From: an uncultured Oceanisphaera sp.
GTDB lineage: Bacteria; Pseudomonadota; Gammaproteobacteria; Enterobacterales; Aeromonadaceae
Reading direction: 5' to 3'
DNA length: 64,000 bases
NCBI RefSeq assembly: GCF_947495715.1
Contig: NZ_CANLZU010000004.1
Coordinates: 62,001 to 126,000, forward strand
Every line of letters starts with the position of its first letter. Position 1 is the first letter of the stretch. Of this stretch, positions 25,063 through 33,772 are shown in pieces. A model generated the notes under the pieces. The model was not told the DNA's origin and ran no database searches. It worked only from the letters and a program-made list of their open reading frames with translations. Both the position numbers and the translations under genes were made by a program.

Positions 25063-26301
25063 TTACAGGAAGCGTGCCGGTGATAGTGCAGTGGCCAGTT
25101 CATCCGGTTGTCGACCGGCCAGGCAGTCCGCCACCAACTGACCGGTCACCGCGGCCAGTGTCATACCCAAGTGGCCATGACCAAAGGCCAGAATGACGCG
25201 CTTATTGTCCGGTAAAGGGCCGATAACGGGCAATGAGTCGGGAGTGCTGTGGCGGACTCCCATCCAGCGCGAGGCTACCGAGACCGGGCGGCCAAACAGG
25301 GTGGAAGCCCATTCCTGCATATGCCGATATCTGTCTCGTGCTTCAGATGCTGCAGGCTGAGCAAATTGTGTGGTACCGGCGATGCGGATGCCGTTGGCCA
25401 TGGGAGTGGCATAGAAATAATGAGCGAGCCAGCCCACAGGCCGGTTCAGCACCAGATCCGGATTGTCCAGCATCAGGTGATAGCCGCGCTCGCTGACCAC
25501 CGGCAGCTTGACTCCCAAAGGCGCCAAGAGCTGCTGGTTACCCATACCGGCACAAAGCACCACGGCATCGGCAACCAGTTCCTGCTCACCAGCCCGGATC
25601 TGAACCTTGTCACCCGATTGCCTGAGCGTATCAACCGATAACGGATGATAATCCAGACCCTGCTCCAGCAGTTGCTCGTGAAGTTGTTCACAGAGCTGCC
25701 GGGGATGACGCAATGACCAGGTGTCCGGATACCAAAGGCCTCCTTCCAGACCTTGGGGGTTCAGCCCCGGCTCCAGTTTCAGCAGCGCTTCGCGATCCAG
25801 AGCTTCACATTGCACCCCGTCTCGTTGCTTGGCGGCGGCCAGTTTGGCCAGCTGCGGGCCCATGGTGGGATCCTGACGATAGACTTGCAGGCATCCCTTG
25901 GTCTGGTAGATCTCATCCGAGCCCAGGCTTTTCAGCAGCAGCTGCTGCAACAGGGTTCCCCTGGCAACCAGCTCGACCAGGGTTCGCTTGTTTTCGGTAA
26001 AGGGGCCTTTGCCGATGGCGTGCAGGAAAGCGCGACCAAAGCCGGTCAGCTCAGGCAGATAATGAGGAGCGATCGACAATGCGCGTTTGCTGCGGATTAT
26101 TTCCTGGAACATGGAACGCAGACTGTCGGGGTTGGATAGTGGAGTGGTGGCATAATTGGCGATGAGACCGGCATTGCCCGACGAGGTACCCGAGCCGGGC
26201 TGGTTTTCATCCAGCAAGGTCACCCGATAGCCCTTGTCCAGTAATGTTTTGGAAACGGACAGGCCAACAATACCTGCGCCGACCACGATGACATGTTTCA
26301 T
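25063..26301 (-). CDS. DadA-like FAD-dependent amino-acid/amine dehydrogenase
   Basis: D-amino-acid-dehydrogenase-type flavoprotein, 412 residues. N-terminal Rossmann motif VVGAGIVGLSVSKTLLDKGYRVTLLDE, then the DAO-family stretch GTSSGNAGLIANYATTPLSN and the C-terminal GHGHLGMTLAAVTGQLVAD. Start at 26301 (MKHVIVVGAG) is supported by AGGTGG upstream in the sense direction. It probably oxidises a D-amino acid, imino acid or N-methyl amino acid and hands electrons to quinone. Neighbouring symporter and LysR gene suggest an uptake-and-oxidation module. A sarcosine-oxidising role would complete the creatine pathway but cannot be asserted. Confidence 0.8.
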   Translation of the reverse strand: MKHVIVVGAGIVGLSVSKTLLDKGYRVTLLDENQPGSGTSSGNAGLIANYATTPLSNPDSLRSMFQEIIRSKRALSIAPHYLPELTGFGRAFLHAIGKGPFTENKRTLVELVARGTLLQQLLLKSLGSDEIYQTKGCLQVYRQDPTMGPQLAKLAAAKQRDGVQCEALDREALLKLEPGLNPQGLEGGLWYPDTWSLRHPRQLCEQLHEQLLEQGLDYHPLSVDTLRQSGDKVQIRAGEQELVADAVVLCAGMGNQQLLAPLGVKLPVVSERGYHLMLDNPDLVLNRPVGWLAHYFYATPMANGIRIAGTTQFAQPAASEARDRYRHMQEWASTLFGRPVSVASRWMGVRHSTPDSLPVIGPLPDNKRVILAFGHGHLGMTLAAVTGQLVADCLAGRQPDELATALSPARFL

Positions 26302-26342
26302 TAAAACCACCTGATTGACTTGAATGGCAGTGACAGGATGCG

Positions 26343-26450
26343 CTGTTAAATAACGGCTCGTGATGTTGCCGAACCCACCGGCTCAGATCTCTGGCGCACC
26401 AGAGGGAAGCTGATTGCGGCCTAAAGCAGCGAGCATCGGTTATTTAACAG
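26343..26450. repeat. Long-range inverted repeat upstream of the DadA-like gene
   Basis: CTGTTAAATAACGG at 26343-26356 is repeated in inverse as CGGTTATTTAACAG at 26437-26450 (13 of 14), with partial similarity in the flanks (CGAGC). It lies in the 189-base leader between the small peptide gene and the DadA-like gene, where the DadA promoter should be; paired operator sites with looping are one reading. Confidence 0.45.
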
Positions 26451-26467
26451 GGCAATAAGGGTTGATA

Positions 26468-26484
26468 GGGGGGCAACGCCCCCC
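26468..26484 (-). terminator. Hairpin after the small accessory peptide gene
   Basis: GGGGGGC, three-base loop, GCCCCCC, 6 bases past the stop of the minus-strand gene at 26491-26592, followed by TATCAA. Strong stem, little U-tract. Confidence 0.55.
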
Positions 26485-26490
26485 TGCTAA

Positions 26491-26592
26491 TTAATTTTCT
26501 TTATAGAATCTGTAGGACATTACACCGATGGCCAGCGCCGTAAGAATACAGGTGGCGGAGGTGGCATAAACGACGATTTCGAACCAGTGCAT
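26491..26592 (-). CDS. Small single-helix membrane peptide, symporter accessory
   Basis: 33-residue peptide MHWFEIVVYATSATCILTAL..., one hydrophobic helix over residues 4-25 and a short tail YRFYKEN. AAGGAG lies 8 bases before its ATG in the sense direction. It starts 14 bases after the stop of the SSS symporter at 26607, so both are on one transcript. Same size class and design as the peptide at 23346 (short aromatic N-terminus, one helix, a YR followed by a charged tail), but here placed after the symporter rather than before it. Confidence 0.65.
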   Translation of the reverse strand: MHWFEIVVYATSATCILTALAIGVMSYRFYKEN

Positions 26593-26606
26593 AACGACAC
26601 TCCTTG

Positions 26607-28019
26607 TTAGCTGTTTTTGGTAACGAGCGAGGTGGCCCGACTGTTTTTAAAGGTGTGATAAATCACGGTAAAGGTCAGAAGATTGGCCGATACACCGGCG
26701 ACCAGTGCCGACAGTCCCGTCATGCCGCTCAAATCCCAGGGGCCCCATTTCCACACAATGGTGACCAGGGCACCGGCGATGATGGCACCGATGGCCGACT
26801 TGCTGCATTTAAGGTCCAGGAGCACACCCAGCACAAAAGGAATGAGGATGGTCGGCGCCCACAATGAATAACTGATCAGCAGGGCATCGATGATGGAGGT
26901 CGCATACAGAGCGAACACCACGGCGCCGATACCAATTAACAGGTTTACCAGGCGCTCAATCCACAGTTTATTTTTCTCGTCGACATCGGGGTTGATAAAG
27001 CCCTGATAGATATCCTTGACGAAGATGACCGACGCCGAGTTGAGGTAGGAATCGGCAGTCGACATCACCACCGCCAGCAGGGAGGCGAGTACCAGCCCCG
27101 TGATTCCCAGAGGCAGGGCGGTTCTGATCAATTCGGGCATGGCCAGGTCCGGGCTGATATCCGGGTACAGGATCAGAGCAATCAAGCCAATAGTCGAGCT
27201 GACAAAATAGAACAGAAAACCAAACACACCCGAGATGGTATAGCCTATCTTGGCATTGCGGGAGTCGGGGGCCGCCAGGGCGCGCTGGGTATAGGGAGGC
27301 ACCAGGGTCTCACCCAGCAGGAAGGCGATAAATAGGCTCAGGAACATGCCGGGACCGTAATCGCCCATGATGCTGAAATGGCTGTCGGGCAACCGGGCAA
27401 TCAGCTGTTCTGCGCCACCTACTTCATTGATGCCGATCAGCAGGGTGATCGGCATGAAGATGGCCAGCATCAGAAACTGGACCACATCGGTCTGTATTAC
27501 CGCCCACATGCCGCCAATGGTGGAGTAAAGCAGCACCACGCCCATGCCGATCAGAATGCCGGTGGTAATATCGATGCCGATAATGGCATTGAATACGGTT
27601 CCGACCGCCAGTGCCTGGGCACCCAGGATCCCGATACAGAATATCAGTGAAAAGATACCGGTAATCAGCCGGGCATAACGACCGAACTGTTGTTCCATGA
27701 TATCGCCCACCGTATGGGCACCGATATACCGCTTCAGTTTGGGAGCAATGAATATCCCCGTTAATACGGTAGCTATCGGAAAGGCGCTGGCCGCGAACAT
27801 GAAGGCGTAGCCGTGATCAAATGCCTGCCCGGCCCGGCCCATGGAGGCACCACCGCCGAGGAAGGAGGCGGCCAGGGTAGCAAACAGAATGGGCCAGGTT
27901 ATCTTGTTGCCGGCAACGGCAAAGTCGGCGCTGGAGTTTACCTTTTTGACACTTCGATAACCTATGTATCCCAGCAATATAAAGTAGGCCAGCAGGCCCA
28001 TCACATCCAAGTAGTGCAT
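26607..28019 (-). CDS. SSS-family sodium:solute symporter
   Basis: Sodium:solute symporter, 470 residues, about 13 membrane helices. Starts MHYLDVMGLLAYFILLGYIGY after AGGAGAG. Motifs: VAGNKITWPILFATLAASFLGGG near the N-terminus, MWAVIQTDVVQFLML (the classical IQTD motif) and MSTADSYLNSASV later. Co-transcribed with the 33-residue peptide and possibly the DadA-like gene; divergent from a LysR regulator 145 bases away. Substrate is unknown; amino acid or amine import for the DadA-like enzyme is inferred from position. Confidence 0.87.
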   Translation of the reverse strand: MHYLDVMGLLAYFILLGYIGYRSVKKVNSSADFAVAGNKITWPILFATLAASFLGGGASMGRAGQAFDHGYAFMFAASAFPIATVLTGIFIAPKLKRYIGAHTVGDIMEQQFGRYARLITGIFSLIFCIGILGAQALAVGTVFNAIIGIDITTGILIGMGVVLLYSTIGGMWAVIQTDVVQFLMLAIFMPITLLIGINEVGGAEQLIARLPDSHFSIMGDYGPGMFLSLFIAFLLGETLVPPYTQRALAAPDSRNAKIGYTISGVFGFLFYFVSSTIGLIALILYPDISPDLAMPELIRTALPLGITGLVLASLLAVVMSTADSYLNSASVIFVKDIYQGFINPDVDEKNKLWIERLVNLLIGIGAVVFALYATSIIDALLISYSLWAPTILIPFVLGVLLDLKCSKSAIGAIIAGALVTIVWKWGPWDLSGMTGLSALVAGVSANLLTFTVIYHTFKNSRATSLVTKNS

Positions 28020-28164
28020 AACACTCTCCTACGTCCATTTTTGTTGTGAGAATGTATCCATTATGTTAATCCTCTAGGTATAAGATCAAATAATACTTTT
28101 TGATGGATGTATAAGAGAAATCTTTACCCTGTTGGTTAACATCATACGCTGCTCGAGGTCGTTC

Positions 28165-29097
28165 ATGATCCCCAAGATAAATGCAAAACAACTTTACATA
28201 TTTCAAGAAGTTATGCGTGGAGGTAGTATCAGCAAGGCGGCGCGGCGCCTGGGGTTGACGCAACCGGCGGTGAGTTCGGCCATTGCCAACCTTGAGAGTG
28301 ATATGGGCTTTATGTTGTTCAAGCGGAACCACTACGGTACCGAGATGACCATCGAGGCCAAGACCTTTTCCGAAGGGGTTGAGCGAGCACTGAAGGCGCT
28401 GAGTAATCTGGAGGAACTGGCCGAAAACCTGAAGAATGGCAGGGTCGGAAAGTTGCAGATAGGCTGCATGCCGGGACTGGCAACCCTGGCACCCAGGATT
28501 GTTGCCGGTTTTATGCGCAACAATCCGGACGTGAAGCTGTCTTTGCAGACATTTCCATCCCGGAAGGTAGAAGAATGGGTTGCCGGCGGCCATTTCGACC
28601 TTGGAATAGTGGAAAAACCACAAGCAAAAAATGAGCTGGAGATTTTTCCCTATAGTTTCCGGATGTTTTGTGCGTTGCCACCAGGCTCACCGCTGGCCGT
28701 CAAGCAAGAAATCACCATCGAAGATCTGGAGGACAGGCCGATTATCACCCTGGGTGATGCGCATCAGAGCACCATGCAGTTGCGCAGCCTGGCTTACAAA
28801 CACAACTGTTCTCTCAATGTGGTCGCAGAAACGCAGTTGTTCCCCTCGGCGATGGCCCTGGTCAATGAGGGGGTCGGCTATGCGCTGATCGATCCGGTCA
28901 CGGCGATGGAATATGGAAAAAGAAATGACAACACAGTGGTGTTACGGCCCTTTACGCCGAAAGTCGAGTTCGAGGTGGCTATCATTCTGCCGAAATTTCA
29001 TTTGGTCTCTCGGCTTTGCCATCAGTTTCAGACCGCTTTGAAAGAGGAATTTGATCGGATGGCAACGTCTTTCTCAACAGAGACATTCGAACGATAA
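28165..29097 (+). CDS. LysR-family transcriptional regulator
   Basis: LysR regulator of 310 residues starting MIPKINAKQLYIFQEVM. N-terminal helix-turn-helix GGSISKAARRLGLTQPAVSSAIANLE; the effector domain follows (VGKLQIGCMPGLATLAPRIV). The frame is open to 28132, but 28165 gives the usual spacing of the HTH. Divergent from the SSS symporter operon, the classic LysR arrangement, so it probably controls the symporter-peptide-DadA module. Codon and amino-acid use are somewhat less GC-rich than its neighbours. Confidence 0.9.
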   Translation: MIPKINAKQLYIFQEVMRGGSISKAARRLGLTQPAVSSAIANLESDMGFMLFKRNHYGTEMTIEAKTFSEGVERALKALSNLEELAENLKNGRVGKLQIGCMPGLATLAPRIVAGFMRNNPDVKLSLQTFPSRKVEEWVAGGHFDLGIVEKPQAKNELEIFPYSFRMFCALPPGSPLAVKQEITIEDLEDRPIITLGDAHQSTMQLRSLAYKHNCSLNVVAETQLFPSAMALVNEGVGYALIDPVTAMEYGKRNDNTVVLRPFTPKVEFEVAIILPKFHLVSRLCHQFQTALKEEFDRMATSFSTETFER

Positions 29098-29158
29098 GCT
29101 CTTCCTTCATTAATGCTAGAGGCCCGCGCCAGCTGAATCGTATCTTGTCATTGAGCCA

Positions 29159-29183
29159 AAGCCCGGATCTTCCGGGCTTTTTT
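29159..29183 (+). terminator. Terminator after the LysR gene
   Basis: AAGCCCGGA, TCT, TCCGGGCTT, TTTT; same sequence as the terminator at 25008-25034. The remainder of the gap up to 29346 shows nothing I can name. Confidence 0.85.
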
Positions 29184-29346
29184 ATGGCTGACAAGCTGTC
29201 AGCGTCTTGTTCGTTTTGTTGATGAAAAACAATTTCTTTGGATACCGTTCGGTTGACTCCGGCAGGCAAAAATCGTGAAGAAAAGAAACAAAAATAGGAG
29301 CTGTTTGAGGACTTTTTCTGGTGGGTTCACAAAACCGTAATATCTA

Positions 29347-29380
29347 TATGGATATTATCCATAAGTAGTATATGGATATA
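29347..29380. promoter_or_regulatory. TATGGATA palindrome cluster upstream of the Aer-like receptor
   Basis: TATGGATA, T, TATCCATA (29347-29363) is a perfect palindrome, and a third half-site TATGGATATA follows at 29371. It lies about 80-115 bases before the receptor start in an AT-rich tract. Candidate operator. Confidence 0.4.
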
Positions 29381-29461
29381 GGTGATGTCGGCGAAGACAC
29401 AAAAAGCGATACACCAACCAGACGACAGGGATGTAAAGCGGTCATTCACAAGGAAGATGTA

Positions 29462-31042
29462 ATGAGAAATAACCAGCCCGTGAGCGGGCGTAACATCGAA
29501 TTGCCGGAGGGAGTCAATATTCTCTCTACCACCACCCCAGACAGTCATATCACCTATATCAACCAGTCCTTCATCGATATCTGTGGCTTCGAGCGCGAAG
29601 AACTGCTCAATCAGCCGCACAATATTATTCGTCATCCGGATATGCCGGCCACGGCGTTCAAACACATGTGGGCCACGCTCAAAACCGGACAGTCCTGGAT
29701 GGGACTGGTCAAGAACCGCTGCAAGAACGGCGATCATTACTGGGTGAATGCCTACGTCACGCCCATTCAACGGGACGGACAGATAGTGGAATTCCAGTCG
29801 GTACGTACCCGCGCCGAGCCGGCGAAGGTGCAGGCCGCGGAGCGGCTCTATGAAAAGCTTCGCGCCGGCAAGGTACAGGCTGCCTCGCGACCGGGGTTGA
29901 GCCACTGGCTGGCGCTGGCCAATGTCGGTCTGCTCGCCGTGGTGCTACTGGCACTGGCGGCGATATCCGGGGTGGCCTGGACTCATGCTCTGGCGATGGC
30001 ACTGGTGGGCGGCACGGCATCAGTACTGCTGAACATGGCGTTATTACGGCCCTTGCGTCGGTTGGCCGGTCGGGCCAAACGTTATGCCGACAATCCGCTG
30101 AGTCAGCAGGCCTATACCGGTCGTCGTGATGAGCTCGGCCAGATCGATTTTGCCCTGCAAATGGCCCAGGCCGAAGCCGGTGCCGTGCTGGGGCGCTTGT
30201 CGGATGCGGCCGAGCGTCTGGGAGGCCATACCCGTCATCTGCAGGATGAACTGACCAGCAGCGATGGCCTGACGCGGCGTCAACAGTCCGATACCGAGCA
30301 GATTGCCACCGCGATCAACGAAATGGTGAACAGCATTCAGAATGTGGCCGGCAGCGCTCAGCAGGCGGCGAAGGCCGCCGAGCAGGCAAACGCGGATACC
30401 GACAGCGGGCGACAACTGGTGGCACAAACCAGTGCTTCCATTCATGCGCTGGAGCAGGAAATCGAGCGGGCGGCCGAGGTCATTCATCAGCTGGAGGATC
30501 ATGGTCGCGAGATTTCGGTGGTGCTGGATGTGATCCGCGATATCGCCGATCAAACCAATCTGCTGGCGCTGAATGCGGCCATCGAGGCGGCTCGGGCCGG
30601 TGAGCAGGGCCGTGGTTTTGCGGTGGTGGCCGACGAGGTGCGCAACCTGGCCGGGCGGACCCAGCAGTCTACCGCCAATATCCAGCAAATGATCTCGGTG
30701 CTGCAGCAAGGCACCTTCAATGCCGTGGCCGCCATGGCCAGCAGCCGGGAGCAGGCGCAGGGTAGTGTGGAACACGCCCAGCAGGCAGCCGGCGCGCTGG
30801 AGGGAATTGGTCGGCGGGTAAAAGACATCACTGAAATGAACCTGCAGATTGCCGCGGCGGCCGAGCAGCAACGGGATGTCAGCGAAGAAATCAACCGCAG
30901 CATCAGCAGTATTCGAGTAGCCGCCGACAGTCATGTGGACAGCGGGCGTAACAACCGCGAGAGCTGTGGTGAAGTAGTGAAACTGACCGGCGGCCTGAGC
31001 GAGCTGTTCCGCCAGTTCTGGGCTCAGCGGCTGAGTGCCTGA
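29462..31042 (+). CDS. Aer-like PAS-domain methyl-accepting chemotaxis protein
   Basis: Aerotaxis-type chemoreceptor of 526 residues. N-terminal PAS domain (residues about 10-115: TTTPDSHITYINQSFIDICGF, NIIRHPDMPATAF, WMGLVKNRCKNGDHYWVNAY) resembling the FAD-binding PAS of Aer; two adjacent membrane helices around residues 145-200; then the cytoplasmic signalling domain with the hairpin tip IADQTNLLALNAAIEAARAGEQGRGFAVVADEVRNLA. No periplasmic ligand domain, so it senses the redox or energy state inside the cell. ATG 29462 is preceded by AAGGA; the frame is open to 29372 without a site. Confidence 0.92.
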   Translation: MRNNQPVSGRNIELPEGVNILSTTTPDSHITYINQSFIDICGFEREELLNQPHNIIRHPDMPATAFKHMWATLKTGQSWMGLVKNRCKNGDHYWVNAYVTPIQRDGQIVEFQSVRTRAEPAKVQAAERLYEKLRAGKVQAASRPGLSHWLALANVGLLAVVLLALAAISGVAWTHALAMALVGGTASVLLNMALLRPLRRLAGRAKRYADNPLSQQAYTGRRDELGQIDFALQMAQAEAGAVLGRLSDAAERLGGHTRHLQDELTSSDGLTRRQQSDTEQIATAINEMVNSIQNVAGSAQQAAKAAEQANADTDSGRQLVAQTSASIHALEQEIERAAEVIHQLEDHGREISVVLDVIRDIADQTNLLALNAAIEAARAGEQGRGFAVVADEVRNLAGRTQQSTANIQQMISVLQQGTFNAVAAMASSREQAQGSVEHAQQAAGALEGIGRRVKDITEMNLQIAAAAEQQRDVSEEINRSISSIRVAADSHVDSGRNNRESCGEVVKLTGGLSELFRQFWAQRLSA

Positions 31043-31043
31043 G

Positions 31044-31060
31044 CGAGGACTTAATCCTCG
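31044..31060. terminator. Short convergent hairpin between receptor and LysR genes
   Basis: CGAGGA, five-base loop, TCCTCG in the 21-base gap between the convergent stops; no T-run. Weak. Confidence 0.35.
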
Positions 31061-31063
31061 GGC

Positions 31064-31921
31064 TCAGAGTGCGTTGAGCCCGTGTTTGAGGTAGTCGAGC
31101 AACATGCGGGAAGCCGGGGTCAGGGTGTTGGCGTCATAGCAGAAACCGATGGACAGGTTGCCGAGGGAAGGGCAGGGGGCGAAGCTCGCCGAGGCTTCCA
31201 GTCCCTCGGGTACCGTGCTTCTGGACAAGGCGCTGATGCCCAGTCCGGCCTTGATGGCGGCATGGATCCCCAGCAGGCTGGAGGTGCTGTAAACGATGCG
31301 CCAGGGCTGGTTGGCCTGGGTCAGGGCATGGATGATCGACTTGCGATACAGGCAGCCCTTGGGATAGAGGATCAGGGGCAAGGGCGCCTCCGGCTCCAGC
31401 ATCAGGTTGCTGCTGCGCACCCATACCAGCGGCTCTATGATGTAATCGGTCAGCCGCTGCTGGGGCAGGCCGCTCTCTTCTATCGCCATCACCAGATCAT
31501 ACTCGCCCTTGCCGTAGTCATGCAGCAGGTTGGCGCTGATGTCGCTGCTCACGTCCAGAGTCACATTGGGATAAGCCTGAGAAAAGCGGCCGATGGTGGT
31601 GGCCAGAAACGAGACTTCGAAGTCGTTGGGAATGCCCAGGCGCACCGAGCCGCTGACCTTGGGTGAACTCAGGCGCGACACCACCGCATCGTTCAAGTCC
31701 AGCATTTTCTGGGCATAACCCAGCAGTAGCAGGCCTTCTTCCGTCAGCTGCAGGCCGCTGGCGCGATGAAACAAGCGAATATCGAGCAGCTCTTCCAGCC
31801 GCTTTACCTGCAGGCTGATGGCGGGCTGTGAGCGGCCCAGTCGCTCGCCGGCCGGGGTAAAGCCGCCGAGCTGATTGATGGTGACGAAGGTGCGTAGCAG
31901 ATCCGTGGGCAGGTTCTTCAT
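31064..31921 (-). CDS. LysR-family transcriptional regulator
   Basis: LysR protein of 285 residues starting MKNLPTDLLRTFVTINQLGGFTPAG. HTH segment GFTPAGERLGRSQPAISLQVKRLEELL; effector domain from about residue 90 (SGSVRLGIPNDFEVSF). Convergent with the chemoreceptor; no divergent partner gene, since the 242-base gap upstream contains only an AT-rich promoter-like tract, a short tandem repeat and the helicase terminator. Target unknown. Confidence 0.9.
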   Translation of the reverse strand: MKNLPTDLLRTFVTINQLGGFTPAGERLGRSQPAISLQVKRLEELLDIRLFHRASGLQLTEEGLLLLGYAQKMLDLNDAVVSRLSSPKVSGSVRLGIPNDFEVSFLATTIGRFSQAYPNVTLDVSSDISANLLHDYGKGEYDLVMAIEESGLPQQRLTDYIIEPLVWVRSSNLMLEPEAPLPLILYPKGCLYRKSIIHALTQANQPWRIVYSTSSLLGIHAAIKAGLGISALSRSTVPEGLEASASFAPCPSLGNLSIGFCYDANTLTPASRMLLDYLKHGLNAL

Positions 31922-32048
31922 ACTGAAGCGGCATCATTTTATAAATCAATGGTCACATTATTAACATTAAATTAATAAATGAAAGCCCTCGCTGAAGAAA
32001 AATAGACGAAGGTGGTCAACCACGGCTGGCATATGCAGTAGTTAATAC

Positions 32049-32097
32049 GTGAGGGGTGAGGAGTGAGGAGTGAGGAGTGAGGAGTGAGGAGTGAAGG
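32049..32097. repeat. GTGAGGA heptamer tandem repeat
   Basis: Seven head-to-tail units of 7 bases: GTGAGGG, five perfect GTGAGGA, then GTGAAGG. Non-coding, immediately next to the helicase terminator. Slippage-prone, so copy number may vary between strains. Confidence 0.85.
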
Positions 32098-32100
32098 CTT

Positions 32101-32138
32101 AAAAAAGGCCGGGGCGCTTGTGCGCCCCGGCCTTTTTT
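32101..32138 (-). terminator. Strong terminator of the DEAD-box helicase gene
   Basis: AAAAAAGGCCGGGGCGC, TTGT, GCGCCCCGGCCTTTTTT: 11-bp GC stem with A and T runs on both sides, 26 bases past the helicase stop. Confidence 0.92.
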
Positions 32139-32163
32139 ACCGCAACCGGTTGAACGATGGGGA

Positions 32164-33570
32164 TTAGTCGGTGCTGGTCGGCTTCTTGCGCTTCAGCGGC
32201 GCCATGCCGTCATTGGAGCCCAGGCCGGTGCCGGTCGGCAGTCGATCACTGCGATCCTTCTGCGCCTTGACCGGCTTCTTGGCCGGCTTGTAGGCATTGG
32301 GGCCGCCTTTGCCCTTGTAGCCGTTGCCGCGGGCCGCAGGCTTGTCCGCGCCCTTGGGGCCGGACTTTTTGGCGGCCGGTTTCACGCCCTTGAACTTGCC
32401 TTCCAGCCCCTCGATGGTCACGAAGGCGATATCCTGCTGCAGGAAGCGCTCGACCCGTTTGAAGGCGTCCCAGTCTTTGGGGCCCACCAGCGACACGGCG
32501 GTGCCCTTGGCACCGGCACGACCGGTACGACCGATGCGATGCACGTATTCTTCCGCCTGCTTGGGCATGTCGAAGTTCACCACTAGCGACACCTGCAACA
32601 AGTCCAGCCCGCGCGAGGCCACGTCGGTGGTGATCAGCACCTTCTGCTGGCCGCGGCTGAAGCTGTCCATGATGCGGTTACGCTCGGCCTGGCTCATGTC
32701 GCCACTCAGTGCGGCGGTGGTCAGGCCCTGCTCGTGCAACAGGGCCGCCAGCCGTTCGGTGTCGGGGCGGGTGGCGGTAAAGATAATCGCCTGCTGATAG
32801 CTTTCGGTGGTCAGAATGTGCTGCAACAGCGCCTGCTTGTGATCCAGGTGATCACACAGATAAAAGCGCTTCTCGATATCCAGGTGCTCGGCGTTGGCGG
32901 CGCCCACGGCGACCCGCTTGGGCGACTTGAGCAGTTTGTCGGCCATCTCGTTGACTTCGGCGTGCTCCAGGGTGGCCGAGAACATCAGCGTCTGGCGGCG
33001 GCGATGATCGGCGGCCTCGTTGATCTGGTTCAGCTCCTTGGCGAAGCCCAGATCCAGCATGCGGTCGGCCTCGTCCATGATCAGCAGTTCCAGGCCGCCC
33101 AGCATCAGCGAGCGGGCATCCAGATGGTTGGCCAGCCGACCCGGAGTGGCCACCACCACGTGGGGCTCTTTACGCAGCGCCTTGATCTGCTCGTTGAAGT
33201 TTTCGCCGCCCAGCACCAGGGCGATGTTGATGCCGCTGCCGCTGGTGAGCGAGCGCAGTTGCACATACACCTGCTTGGCGAGCTCCCGGGTGGGGGCCAG
33301 GATCAGCGCCCGCGGATCCCGCTTGCTCAAGGCCTTGGTCTTCATCAGCCGGTGCAGGGCCGGCAGCAGGAAGGCCAGGGTCTTGCCCGAGCCGGTTTTG
33401 GAGGACGCGATCAAGTCATGGCCGCTCAATATGACCGGAATGGCCCTGTCCTGAATCTCGCTGGGCGCGGTGAAGCCCATGTGATCCAATGCGGTTAATA
33501 GACGGGAATCCAGTCCAAGATCTTTAAACGGTTCGGGTTTTTGCGCCAACGTGCTGCTCCGGTGTGTCAT
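32164..33570 (-). CDS. DEAD-box ATP-dependent RNA helicase
   Basis: Cytosolic DEAD-box RNA helicase, 468 residues. All core motifs are present: Q-motif FTAPSEIQDRAIP, motif I ASSKTGSGKT, Ia PTRELA, Ib TPGR, II DEAD, III SAT, V TDVASRGLD, VI HRIGRTGRAG. After about residue 390 a basic Lys/Gly/Pro-rich tail (AAKKSGPKGADKPAARG) replaces any folded RNA-binding domain, as in RhlE/SrmB-type proteins. It probably acts in ribosome assembly or RNA decay; the subfamily is not certain. Single gene with its own strong terminator. Confidence 0.93.
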   Translation of the reverse strand: MTHRSSTLAQKPEPFKDLGLDSRLLTALDHMGFTAPSEIQDRAIPVILSGHDLIASSKTGSGKTLAFLLPALHRLMKTKALSKRDPRALILAPTRELAKQVYVQLRSLTSGSGINIALVLGGENFNEQIKALRKEPHVVVATPGRLANHLDARSLMLGGLELLIMDEADRMLDLGFAKELNQINEAADHRRRQTLMFSATLEHAEVNEMADKLLKSPKRVAVGAANAEHLDIEKRFYLCDHLDHKQALLQHILTTESYQQAIIFTATRPDTERLAALLHEQGLTTAALSGDMSQAERNRIMDSFSRGQQKVLITTDVASRGLDLLQVSLVVNFDMPKQAEEYVHRIGRTGRAGAKGTAVSLVGPKDWDAFKRVERFLQQDIAFVTIEGLEGKFKGVKPAAKKSGPKGADKPAARGNGYKGKGGPNAYKPAKKPVKAQKDRSDRLPTGTGLGSNDGMAPLKRKKPTSTD

Positions 33571-33710
33571 GTGTCAACTCAGAATGGATAGCGTGAGAGT
33601 CGACAGAGAAAGTAAGGAAGGAAAAAACAACGGCCATTGTATAAGAATTTTGGCCGGATGTAATGATCCGGCGCCGTCGGCTGTGCGGTGCCGGTGGGGA
33701 ACAAGTGTTT

Positions 33711-33729
33711 GCAAATGACAATGGTTAGC
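33711..33729 (+). promoter_or_regulatory. Candidate Fur box upstream of the ABC importer
   Basis: 19 bases matching 13 of 19 positions of the Fur consensus GATAATGATAATCATTATC, 44 bases before the start of the binding-protein gene. Overlaps a second small inverted repeat ATGGT/ACCAT. Confidence 0.5.
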
Positions 33730-33772
33730 AATACCATTAGCATCCCTTTGTTTTCTATTCTCGAGACTGCTC

